Part shown: piece after piece, positions 47,301 to 57,270 of the stretch
Numbering within the stretch: the stretch's first letter is position 1
How the letters are laid out: every line of letters begins with the position of its first letter
NCBI GenBank assembly: GCA_025201375.1
Contig: JAIWZP010000033.1
Location: 124,001 to 188,000 of the forward strand
Length of the DNA: 64,000 bases
Source of the DNA: Gongronella butleri
Taxonomy: Eukaryota; Mucoromycota; Mucoromycetes; Mucorales; Cunninghamellaceae
Direction of reading: 5' to 3'
The notes under the pieces: generated by a model
What the model was told of the DNA's origin: nothing
Databases searched by the model: none
What the model saw: the letters and a program-made list of their open reading frames with translations, nothing else
Program-made: the position numbers and the translations under genes

Positions 47301-47778
47301 ACATATGACATGGCTGATGGATGCGCAAATCGTTGCTTGATTTTTGCGTGCATTCTTGTTTTGCTTGATTTCTTTTTTTTTTCAATTTGCCGCCTATGCC
47401 GCGCCCTTGCACGCCATTAGATAGGCACTGGTCAAGGTGCACGTGCCTTTGGGTTAAGCGGGTCAGTGCTTGATCTTGACTTGTATTTCTTGCTTTCTTG
47501 TTTTTTTGCTTGTTTCCTTTTTTCTTTTTCTTGATTGATTCAAATGTTTGCCTTGCCACGCAATGCGTGTCTTGGCCACGCACAAGTACAGGTGCACACG
47601 ATTCTTGTTAGACGTAAATGAGGATGGCCTGGTCGTGTGTCAATTCATTTCTTTTTTCGTTTTTCTTTTTTTTTTTAACGCGCCATTGACGCGCCACTAC
47701 GCGTCAATAGCTCCGAGCGCGTCGGCTCGCGCGCCCTTTGCGCGCGTTTGCCTCTTGACACGAGCTGGGCCGTGACAT
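47301..47778 (-). repeat. R2 dispersed repeat, copy 3 (minus)
   Basis: Reverse complement of copy 1 with high similarity across its whole length, so copies 1 and 3 form a long inverted repeat with about 1.2 kb between them. Confidence 0.8.
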
Positions 47779-47789
47779 GCACATACAGT

Positions 47790-48240
47790 ATGACATGGAT
47801 GGATGCGCAGATCGTTGCTTGATTTTTTGCTTGCATTCTTGCTTTTGATTTCTTCTTTTTTCATTTTGCCGCCTTTGCTGCGCCTTGTACGACATTGGCT
47901 AGTCGCAGGTCGGGGTGCACGTGTCTTTTGAATGAGCGGGCTAGTGCTTGATCTTGACTTGTATAAATTGTTTACTTGTTTCTTTTCCTTTTTCTTGATT
48001 GATCCAAATGTTTTCCTTGCCACGCCATGCGTGTCTTAGCCAGGCACAAGTACTGGTACACACGTTTCTTGGTCAAACATAATAGAGTATGATTTTGTCA
48101 TGTGTCGATTCGCTTCTTTTTTTTCTTTTTTTGCCGCGCCATTAACGCGCCACTAAGCGTCAACGGCTCCGAGCGCATCGGCTCGCGCGCCCGTTGCGCG
48201 CGTTGCCTCTTGACTTGAGCTGGGTTGTGACAGCTGGTAA
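47790..48240 (-). repeat. R2 dispersed repeat, copy 4 (minus), adjoining Z2
   Basis: Direct repeat of copy 3. Its left-hand landmark GAGCTGGGTTGTGACA ends about 20-30 bases before the last splice donor of Z2, so the copy occupies the place where the terminal Z exon should be. Confidence 0.75.
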
Positions 48241-48263
48241 AGAATGGCACTTGAGCAAGGCAC

Positions 48264-50418
48264 TTACAAATTGCATGTAAGACACATACAACTCACATTG
48301 CTGTATTCATAGCCAAGTCTCGGATCAATTCGTTGGATGGTGGCCCGTTCCATTTGGCCGTCTTTCAAGTGTTCGATCCTTTGCACTCGTAGCCCCGGTC
48401 TGCCACACAGATCGCAGCAATGCTTGGACGCCTCCAACACGCGGCTGATCATGTCCTTGTACCCTGCTAGGGGCAGCACGGGCGCAATGGTATCCAACTC
48501 GTTGTCAGTGGCTGTTGGGCAAATGGCTAGCTGCTGTGCGCGCAGCTCCATGTTTTTTGCACGCATAGCCAGAGAGATGGTGTCGATGACGACTGGGGAG
48601 TGGGTATGAGCCTAAAATAAACGATGGAATTAGTGAAATGGTCCATTTGTCCTTTTTTTTTTATCTATACCTTGCCATTTTCATACGCCTTGTCCATTTT
48701 GTTTTTGTTTGCGGCGGCACATTTTTTGCACACTGCTTGCATTTGGCCATGGACCACGTTGAATTCATTGGTGTCAAGTGTGCATCGGCATTGAACGCAA
48801 TTTTTTTTGCCATCTTTTTCCTAAAAAGACGTGTTGGTCGCCAATGCTCTCTCCACGTTTCTTTTTTTTTTTTTCATCAATCTTACGTCGCGCAACTCTT
48901 CAAGGCGGCATTTGGCGCACGTTTTGAGCATGGCACCTGTCTTGGTTAGATACATGTCGCGCGGTCGCTCTCTGAAGCACTTGGTGCAAGTTTTCATGTC
49001 GTCTGTGGCCGCCGTCTATAAAAAAAATCGTGAGATCTTCAATTTTCTGTGCAAAAGACGAAAAGCGGCACGTTGGGCCACCTTGCCATAGATGCGCATC
49101 TATTTTTTTTTCATCAAAAATTGCTTACATTGTGCTCAGCGCTGATTGTCTTGCGTTTTTCGTTTCGCTTTTCCAGCTTCAGACGGGCGCTGTCACGACA
49201 CATGGAGCAGATTTTTTCTTGTTTGTCGCCTGATAAGAAGTCAGAGAGTGGGAATGAAAAGCGGCACGACTCGCACCGCACAGGTGCAAGTTGGTCGTTG
49301 GCGGCGTCCTCGACATCCGCCTGGTGCGCGGCTTGGATCTTTTCAGTGCCCTAAAAAAAAAGAATTAAAAATTGGAAGGCATCAATTGGCATTCTTTTTG
49401 GCTTACTTTCTTTGAGTAGGCTCGACAAAACGTGCAAGTGGTGACGTAAAGGGGTTGCAGGTTCTTTGCGGTGATGATCATAAAGTCGGGATCGATGTCC
49501 CGCCACTGGTGGCAGCCTGTGCAGCACAATGAGGTCTCTGGGATGGCCTGCTTGTTGTTCAACAACGCAACAGCCTTGTCAAAAAGATTTTGTGAGATGC
49601 TATGTGCCACTCTTTTTTTTTTTTTGTCTTTGCTTACTTGTTTGGTGCGCTCCGTCTCGTTCGCGTATCGCTCACGGCGTTCTTTGCCTTTTCTCTATTT
49701 TAAAATCAAAGAGAATGAGATGATGTGCTCCTATAAATCAAGCATCAAGTGGTTGGACTCACTTTGCTGTCCTCGCGGCAGACAGCGCACATTTTCAAGA
49801 ACGTCTTTTTTGTCGATGAGCCCTTGGTGTCAATCTTGAGGAAATTGCTGATTTCTTTGATTTTGCGGCAATTTTGGTTGTTGCATTTCATGAATGGGAC
49901 GGTCTCTTCATTGAAATCAGTCGCCTTTGGATCATTCAAAAGAGCCACGAGCTATAAAATAAGGTCAATCAGTGCCAGTCGCTCCTTGTTTTAAAAATTT
50001 GAGCGTGTACCTGTGGAGTTGGCTCCGGTCGCAAGCGCACCTGGGAAAAAAAAGGGACAATTGAGCGACTAGATTTGAAGCGACGTGGGAAGGCCGCTGC
50101 GCAGAGCCGCCTTTTTTTTCTTTCATTTTTTTTCTTTTTACCTTTGTCGTCACGATGATTTTAACCGGGTCGTCATCGGCCACGGTGACGGGCCGACCAG
50201 TGGGCGGGATCGAGCTACCGCGGGTGTAGAAGTTGTCCAAATTGCTCTGCTGCAACTTTACGCGTTTTGCCGCGCCCGAGCTTGACTCGGCTTCATCATG
50301 GGGCGCTGTTTTTTTTTTTTTTTTTGAAAACAATGAGTTTCCACTCGTCAAGACGCTACACGTCCACCTTTTCTCATTTTTTTTTTTTTTTGCTCTTACC
50401 TCGTCTTTTCGATGGCAT
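48264..50418 (-). CDS. Z2: modular Cys4 / HNH-like nuclear protein, best-preserved copy
   Basis: Nine exons on the minus strand (50418-50400, 50305-50142, 50040-50011, 49951-49763, 49694-49407, 49350-49129, 49015-48887, 48820-48671, 48611-48264) give 512 aa. Residues 1-6 MPSKRR are basic. Residues 18-24 AAKRVKL match the Myc-type nuclear signal; 26-33 QSNLDNFY fits the PCNA-binding consensus QxxLxxF[FY]. Exons 4-8 each carry one Cys4 module (CNNQNC..CAVC, CTGC..CTFC, CESC..CSMC, CTKC..CAKC, CVQC..CKKC), like the zinc ribbons before endonuclease VII or HNH domains. Exon 9 has CDLCGRP, MERATIQRIDPRLGY and CLTC. All introns from the second onward are phase 0. A good donor (GTAAGT) after CNL has no partner exon; R2 DNA follows, and the frame stops at 48264. 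Function unknown; a DNA-associated role is inferred. Confidence 0.7.
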
Positions 50419-51075
50419 GTTGGCAATTTCGGGGAATGGCAATGGATGTGGGTGTTAGAAAGCGGATGGAGGGTAAAAAAAAAAAAAAAAGATGGGAGTG
50501 AAAAGGGGGGGAAAAAGAAAAAGAGAAAAAAAAAAGTGAAGAAAGAGTGAAAAAAGGATGGAGCGGACTGACCACATCCCCTCTGCTATTTTCAACAACC
50601 CGCAGCAACGCGGGTACCTTTTTTGGGCAGCGGTCCCGCCCGTCGTCCATTTTTTTCTTTTTTTTTTTTTTTGTCAAGCGATCCAAAACGTCCATTTTTT
50701 TAAACACAGGCGAAAACGAGAATCATCGTTTCTCATTGCGAAAAAGACACATATGACGAGCAGAAACACGAAAAGAAACATAGTCGCGTCGCATGAAACT
50801 CCGCAACGCGTGGTCTCAATAGAATTTGGCGTGTCTAATGACACCCCATTGGTAGCATTTATTTTCCAAAAACAAGCGTCTGATTGAAATCGAATGATGT
50901 TGACTGTGAGTGGCAGATGATGTGTTTGTGCTGCGTGAATCCGGCACGCACTCCGTCATTACAACAACAAGAGCACAAGACGGAGACAAAGGTCGAATTG
51001 GACATGGCTGGCAATGGGCTCCTTGGCGGTTTTTCCCCTGCTACGCCAAGGTACAGTAAACAAAGTAACCAGATC
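50285..51075. repeat. Segmental duplication, unit A (5' part of Z2 and flank)
   Basis: Closely similar to 51845-52630: same exon 1, intron 1, exon 2 start, promoter and about 450 further bases, ending with GACATGGCTGGCAATGGGC, TCCTTGGCGG and CTACGCCAAGGTA. The two units are direct repeats about 1.56 kb apart. Confidence 0.85.
50598..50615 (-). promoter_or_regulatory. Hairpin in the 5' region of Z2
   Basis: ACCCGC-AGCAAC-GCGGGT on the plus strand: 6-bp arms around a 6-base loop, about 180 bases before the start codon. The same hairpin is in Z3 at 52162-52179, and a weaker form before Z1 at 35330-35347. It lies in a longer conserved block and may be an operator or leader structure. Confidence 0.5.
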
Positions 51076-51482
51076 AATCCGCCTTGGACGGGTGACACAT
51101 GACGCGCTGGAGAGTGACACGATGCACGCACGGGCCTGAAACTCTCTTTTATTTATCGTAAACAAAGAAAAAGACAATGGCGCGCGCAAATGAGCGCACA
51201 TGGGACTCTATATGCTGTTTGTGCTGCAAAGAACCATTTTATTGTAAAGCCGTTTAATTGGAAGCAAGCAGCGCAGAGGATGGGCAAGGGTTCTTGGGAC
51301 GATTTTTTTATTGGGCACATTGTGTGTGAAAGGGGACTTGGACAAAGGAAATGGGGGACAAAGGGGGATCAGAGTGAGCAAGGGGGAAAATCACGTGCAT
51401 GGGGGAGGGAGAAAAAAAAACTGATCGAGTGGCGCCAGGGATGAGTAACAAAGGGTGCATGCGCCGAAACGAGAAAAAGTGG
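51076..51482. other. Spacer between Z2 and Z3, no gene recognised
   Basis: Purine-rich sequence at 51340-51430. Nothing identified. It separates the two segmental duplication units together with the Z3 coding part. Confidence 0.45.
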
Positions 51483-51997
51483 TCATTGTGCGATGCTCCG
51501 CGCCTCGGCAAGACGCATGTCAGTCATCAAGTTCATTTTCAAAATGTTGAGCATCTCTTTGGCGGACAATTTGGCGCTTGGCTGGGCCGTGCGGGTCTTA
51601 GTGTCGAAAAGGAACTCAATCAGCTCCATGGCTTCCTTTGGACGCAATTCGCTCAAGAAACTAAAAAAAAAAAAAGAAAAAAAAAGAGTGAGCCATTTTT
51701 CCCTTGTGTGTACCCCTTGAGCAAGGCTCATACAGTTTGCAATGCAGCATCACATTGTTCTTGGTATACCCAATGACCGGGTCGATGCTCTCCACCGTAG
51801 CACGCTTGAAATCCTTGCCATCCATATCGCTCACTCGCTGGACGCGTTTCGCTGCGCCCGAGCTTGACTCGGCTTCATCATGAGGCGCTGTTTTTTTTTT
51901 TTAAAACAATGAGTTTCCACTCGTCAAGACGCGCCATGTCCACCTTTTCTCCTTTTTTTTTTTTTTTTTAGCTCTTACCACGTCTTTTCGGCGACAT
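51483..51997 (-). CDS. Z3: in-frame mini-derivative of the Z family
   Basis: Three exons on the minus strand, 51997-51979, 51887-51734 and 51660-51483, give an intact 116-aa frame. It starts MSPKRRAPHDEAESSSGAA and keeps the KR of the nuclear signal. Then, at KRVQ, it jumps to the equivalent of exon 9 (RVSDMDGKDFKRATVESIDP then VIGYTKNNVMLHC), and its last exon matches exon 10 of Z1 in FLSELRPKEAMELIEFLF. It therefore lacks the PCNA-type motif and all the Cys4 modules. It stops before the second HNH-like domain (the CALTGC segment of Z1). Splice donors GTAAGA and GTATGA are good. Promoter and first two exons belong to the duplicated segment shared with Z2. Whether it is expressed is unknown; an inhibitor-like or dead derivative are both possible. 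Confidence 0.6.
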
Positions 51998-52630
51998 GTT
52001 GGCAATTTTGGGGAATGGGAATGGGTGTGGGTGTTAGAAAGCAGATGGAGGGTAAAAAAGATGGAAGTAAAAAGGGAAAAAAAAGAAAAAGAAAAAAAAA
52101 GGAAGAAAGAGTGAAAAATGGATGGAGCGGACTGACCACATCCCCTCTGCTATTTTCAACAACCCGCAGCAACGCGGGTACCTTTTTTGGGCAGCGGTCC
52201 CACCCGTCGTCCTTTTTGTTTCTTTCTTTTTGTCAAGCGACCCAAAACGTCCATTTTTTTAAACACAGGTGAAAATGGGCATCATCGCTTCTCATTGCGA
52301 AAAAGACACATATGACGAGCAGAAACACGCAAAGAAACATAGTCGCGTCGCATGAAACTCCGCAACGCGTGGTATCCATAGAATTTGGCACGTCTCATGA
52401 TACCCCATTGGTAGCATTTCTTTTCCAAAAACAAGCGTCTGATTGAAATCGAATGATGTTGACTGTGAGCGGCGGCAACATGCTGTGTTTGTGCCGCGTG
52501 AATCCCGGCACGCACGCAGTCATGTTTCTAAAATACAACAAAAAGAGCACAAGACAGAGACAAAGGTCGAATTGGACATGGCTGGCAATGGGCTCCTTGG
52601 CGGTTTTTGCTCTGCTACGCCAAGGTAAAC
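51845..52630. repeat. Segmental duplication, unit B (5' part of Z3 and flank)
   Basis: Direct copy of 50285-51075, with small insertions, for example TGGCAGATGATG in A against CGGCGGCAACATG in B, and the same hairpin, T tracts and exons. Confidence 0.85.
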
Positions 52631-52724
52631 AAAGTAAGTGTTGCGCATCGCTCGCTGAAAAAATACATTCTATCAGCCCGGGCATTTTGCACGCACCGGG
52701 CACCGCCATTGTGCTCGTCGAAAA

Positions 52725-52785
52725 AAAAAGCGCGGCGTGCGTCCGGCCAAAAAAAATAAAGCGCGGCGTGCATCCGACCACAAAA
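52725..52785. repeat. Two-copy 30-bp tandem repeat
   Basis: GCGCGGCGTGCGTCCGGCC and GCGCGGCGTGCATCCGACC, each followed by an A-rich stretch. No function seen. Confidence 0.6.
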
Positions 52786-52789
52786 AATT

Positions 52790-53340
52790 GAGGGAGAAGT
52801 TTCTGTTCAAATTGAAGGAGCAGCGTGCATCGGGCAATTTTATTTTTTGTGTCTTTTTCTCGTTATTTATTTTGATTGCAATGGTTAAGCAACTTGACAA
52901 TTTGGGGGACGAGTTCATGTCAAATCGAATCGTTAAAGAGAGACAAATTGAAATAAAAGAAAGGGGACAAGAAAGAAAAAGGGGAATAAGAGAAACAAAG
53001 CCCCGCCGTGTTCACTTTAAATTATATAAAGGAACACCGCCTTTTATGGGCGGCACTTTTAAGGGTGGCTGTCAAATCCCGCCCCACCATAATAATCAAC
53101 GTGTCCGACAGGCGCCAATCCAACTGGGACGGGCACGTTGTATCCGTTTGGAGAAAAATTGAGAAACATGATGTCAACAAGGATAGTTTAATAATAAAAA
53201 GAATTTGGGGAAAATAAAAGCAAGCAAGTGAAAGATGGAAAAAGATGTCCAGTATGAAGAAAAAGACGATCAATGCTGCCTTGACAAGCGGCATTTTTAT
53301 ATTTTTTTGATCTTATTTTTCTTCACACCGTTACAAATGA
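52790..53340. other. AT-rich region, no gene recognised
   Basis: The short plus-strand frame at 52737-53162 is rich in Lys, Arg and Glu because of A-rich DNA and resembles nothing. It is probably non-coding. Confidence 0.4.
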
Positions 53341-53389
53341 GGGTCAATGGGAACTTGGTTCTTGGCATTCGCATGCTTCTGGAATTGGG

Positions 53390-53520
53390 ATGATGAGAAC
53401 GTCCACACGGTTCTTGATTTGGTGTGCTGAGAACGTCCACACGATGATTGATTTGGAATGCTGGGAGCGTCCACACGGTGATTGATTTGGGATGCTGGGA
53501 ACGTCCACACGGTGATTAAA
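53390..53520. repeat. Minisatellite, about 36-bp period, 4 copies
   Basis: Units of the form GGGAACGTCCACACGGTGA, TTGATTTGGGATGCT in four diverged tandem copies. Confidence 0.8.
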
Positions 53521-53689
53521 CAGGCATGTTTGACAATAATAAGGAGAGGTTGTGTACGCCATACGATTCTTGTGGAATTGTTTACGCGTGTTGTGTCTGT
53601 AGATGCGCGTCACTCCTCCGTGCGACCGAGGTGTATGATAATAAATAACTAAAAGAACAATCGGGCGGGTCTGGTTGGATCATGCCAGT

Positions 53690-54145
53690 CAACATGCGCC
53701 GCCGTCAGAGAAATAAGCTTTCTGACAGCAACAATTTTCTGTCGACCACGAAAATCGATTAGAAAATCGGCTAATTTCCATAATTGGTGCGTCCGAGACT
53801 TTCCCAGGTGTGTGCATGCATGTGTAATTGCGAATCGGATGCTGCGTATGTGCAGGTTGCTGCTGCACAATTTGCTTGCACATTTCGTTTTTTTTTTTTT
53901 TTTTTTGCCGCCAATGCCGCGCCTTGCACGTCATTGGCTAGACACCGATCGGGGTACACAAGTGGATGGCTGTGCGGATCGTTGCTTGGTCTAGCGCAAA
54001 ATATCCTGTCCATCTAAATTCTTTTTTTTTTTTTTACGCCATTGCCGCGCCATTGCGCGTCAATGACTTCGAGCGCGTCGGCTCACGTGCCCTTTGTGCA
54101 CGTCTGCCACTCGACGCGAGCTGGGCCGCGACCGTGGCACCTCGT
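53690..54145 (-). repeat. R2 dispersed repeat, copy 5 (minus, internally deleted)
   Basis: Contains, in reverse orientation, the R2 landmarks GCGCCTTGCACGTCATTGG, GATCGTTGCTTG, CATTGCGCGTCAATGAC, GAGCTGGGCCG and the tail CCATAATTGGTGCG with GAAAATCGATTAGAAAATCGG. It includes the tail missing from copy 1, so a full R2 element is probably longer than 500 bases. Confidence 0.7.
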
Positions 54146-54399
54146 TTTTTTTTTTTGGCTGTTTTGCCTAGCCATTCATAATCACATATCTTCATCTCGC
54201 AATAAATACACTCAGAGGTATACAGTCTATTCACAGTGAACATGCCCAGCGACATGCAGCCCATTCGCAGGCTCAATAAAAAGACGATGTCGAGACGATG
54301 TCGAGACTACTGTATACCGGTAGACGCGCCAATCGCTGGCACGCAAGAGCGCGTCCTTGGAGCAGCATCGACACATTCACTAGCAAAAGAAGTTTGAGG

Positions 54400-57270
54400 T
54401 GTATGGATTCGACTTGAAACGAACACGCTTAAATCAAAGTCTGACGCGGGTTTTCACATTCAACCTGTTCGCGTCAATTCTGCCTGGATCTCGTTTTTTG
54501 AAGTGATCATCGATGGCCACATATGCAATAGCCCGTGCTCTTTCTTGTGAGCCGCATTTCGAGGATGATCTGCGGCCAGTCTTTGTCGAGTTTGTCTTGT
54601 GGCGAAAATACGAAGTATATTGCATTTTACAAGAGAACCAGTCGATGGAGCCCGGGGTTTTATGATGGCATTTTCATCGGCAAATGGACGCATTCTAGGC
54701 TTTCTTATCGAACCGAATCCGCCGAATCTTGGACGGATTCGATTCGATTTGCAAGATTTGAGGATTTTTCGGATTCGATTCGCTTCGAGATTCGAAATTT
54801 TTAAACTCAACCCTAAAAAGAGTCACTCTAAGCGAGGACCCAAAAAAATCACGCCGAAAAAAACAATAATTGCATCATCCAAGTTCCGAACCTACTGTAG
54901 ATCCACAGGTTGACACTTGCAAATTTATTTCACTAGACCAGACAATAAATTTCTAAAATTGATGTTGACTCAGGCATCAGCCCCTAAAAATTGAGGTCAC
55001 GAATCTTTCGAATCGAATCCGAATCTCGCAAAAATAACCAAATCGAATCCTTCTCACGAATCTCAAGTGGATTCGATTCGCAAAATCACGAATCGAATCC
55101 TTATCGAATCTCGAATCCGGGTTTGATAAGAAAGCCTAACGCATTCTACCATGTGGGTGAATGGCACGGCGATCCGAGGAACCAAGTTTTGCCAGGTTAA
55201 AATTCGTGACTGTACCCCTTGGAAAATCGATGGAAAATCGTCATTTTTGAAAATCGATGTGGCGCACCGTCGAGTGCTTGCAGCTCCATGGAATTTTGGC
55301 ATACTGTATGATATGAGCATTTTGGTCTCTCTCTTTTCAGAACAATAGTAAAAACCGGGGGTTGATCTGACCGTTGGCAAGAAAATTGACAATGCTCCAT
55401 AAATTCACAATTTTGTCTCCAGCGCGTCAAGCTGCTATTCGACCAGGCTTAAATCTTACAAGTGGAAAGACATGCACAAGGGGGTCATCTTATCCCTGCC
55501 CGGCAACGCCGATGCGCAACATTTGTACGCTTGCAACGCCCAATCAAACATTTCAGCTTCGTTTTTCTCGGCAATGGACAAAACAAAGAATGGCGTGCGT
55601 GTTGCTGTGACAATAAATGCAGAATTCGATTCTCTGTCGGATGAACCCAGTTTCACCAGCGTACGACCGAAACCGATGATGGCGCAATTTCTTTTTCTTT
55701 AATTTGGCTTTGATCGCTCATTACTACTCGAGAACGGCTCGATTGACCCCCGACTTTTATCACAGATTTGCTTAGAAAGAAGGGGTCAATGCACCAAATG
55801 ATATGACTCTCAGATGTCTAATGTGTAGGTTGCCAAACGGATTTGAGAGACCTGCGCCTCTGAAAGCGAAGGACCCTCCAGATGCATTTTGACCTGGCCC
55901 ACCTTTTTTTCTAAATTTGAAAAAAAATTAGTCGTCAAGCAAGGGCTCATCGCAGCGCCACGAAACTTTTACATGTAGTGGATGTCGCCTCTCTCTTCTC
56001 AGAAAAAAATAAAAAACCAAAGGTCAATTATGTGGTTTGTCGGGAAGCACGGCATTGCTGAAAATTTGGGCTGTAGCGCGTTTTTGTAAAATTCATTTCG
56101 CGGTAAAATCATGATGATTCGATCATCGCCAAACCTTGCCACTTGCTTTTTTTAGCATCTCTTCTCTTTGAAAAAAAATTAAAAACACCAGATGTTGATC
56201 GGGCCGTGTTCTTCGTGCATTCGCCGTTTTGAAGAATTGGCACAAATCCATGGATGACCAACACAAATCATGAATCGATTGCCTCCCAACCTTTGCCCTT
56301 TATTTGGTGGTGGGTCAAGTCTTTTAGTTCATCTTTTGATTAAATGTCCAAATGATGACCAAGAAAATATCAAAAATTAGACATTCCCGGTGGTGCATCG
56401 AAGCAAAGACACGGGTCTATCCTTAGCGTACACCCTGGGCAGCAAAGTATATGATAATACAAAAATGGGTAATTAAATTACATCAGTTTTATTATAATTG
56501 CCATGTATATCTGGTAATAATCGACCTCCTTTGACTATTTTGCCGCGTTTTATTCAACAACACAACATGAAACCCCAAGATTGACTGGCTGGATCGTTTT
56601 GTAGATGAATTCGAAATCTCGACATTTTTACAAATGCAGAAATTAAATGCCACAAATCATCATGGTTGGGTGGCCCAAAATCTACACATGCAGTAATGTT
56701 TTACCGACGCGACTCTTTGAAAAACCGTTCAAACCTGGAGTCGACCGAGTCATTGTACAGATGAATCCAAGCAAAATTCTGACATTTCCACAAATCCAGC
56801 ACGAGTCTCTCAAAATATTTTGTGGATCGCGGTGAAATAGCACCGATCGAAAGAGACGCACTCGGGTGTCATTTCCCGATTGTTTGCTTGCCCGATGGAT
56901 GAACTTTGCCCGCCTGCAAAAGTCTATCAAACATTGGATCAATTTTCAAACTTGCTTTTCTCTTCAATTGGAAAAATAACCAGCAATGTTTTTAATGTGT
57001 CAAATGCTGCTGCTGAATCTCCACCGAATGAAACAAGTTTCACGGCGATCTGATCAAAACTGACCGAGGAAATACACTTTTTCAACAAAAAATTCAATGA
57101 CGATTTGCTCGACAACTGTCTAGTCAACCCTCGATTTTTATTTCAGATTTAATAAAAAATAGGGGGGCAAAGCATCTAATGGGATGGCTTGCAGCAGGGC
57201 GCTAGCTTGGGATTTAACTTTTTGCATAGGAGGTTGGTCCAAATCTGTTGTTCATATCCTGGACCGGGAG
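54400..57270. repeat. R1 repeat block
   Basis: 54590-54695 with 55139-55255 forms one R1 copy split by a MITE. Units with TCTCT.TTTTCAGAA, AAAAACC..GGTTGATC or AGGTCAAT recur at about 55325, 55990 and 56165. 57125-57250 is the part also present at 60-255. All are diverged; no intact frame longer than about 110 codons. It could be a satellite-like array or a dead transposon. Confidence 0.55.
54696..55138. mobile_element. hAT-like MITE, 443 bp, with 8-bp target duplication
   Basis: Starts TAGGCTTTCTTATC and ends GATAAGAAAGCCTA, perfect 14-bp terminal inverted repeats (18 of 19 if extended by five bases with one mismatch). It is flanked on both sides by ACGCATTC (54688-54695 and 55139-55146). 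An 8-bp target duplication and TAGG-type ends are hAT hallmarks. The inside has many GATTCG/CGAATC hexamers near both ends and no transposase. Empty versions of the site exist in the R1 copies near 18940 and 26900. Confidence 0.85.

Noticed and set aside
46682..47308. 208-codon plus-strand frame
   Set aside because: Crosses low-complexity and R2 tail DNA, and its sequence resembles nothing; the antisense is open too.
53390..53520. Regular spaced repeats resembling a CRISPR array
   Set aside because: Same reasoning: 36-bp tandem units without unique spacers.
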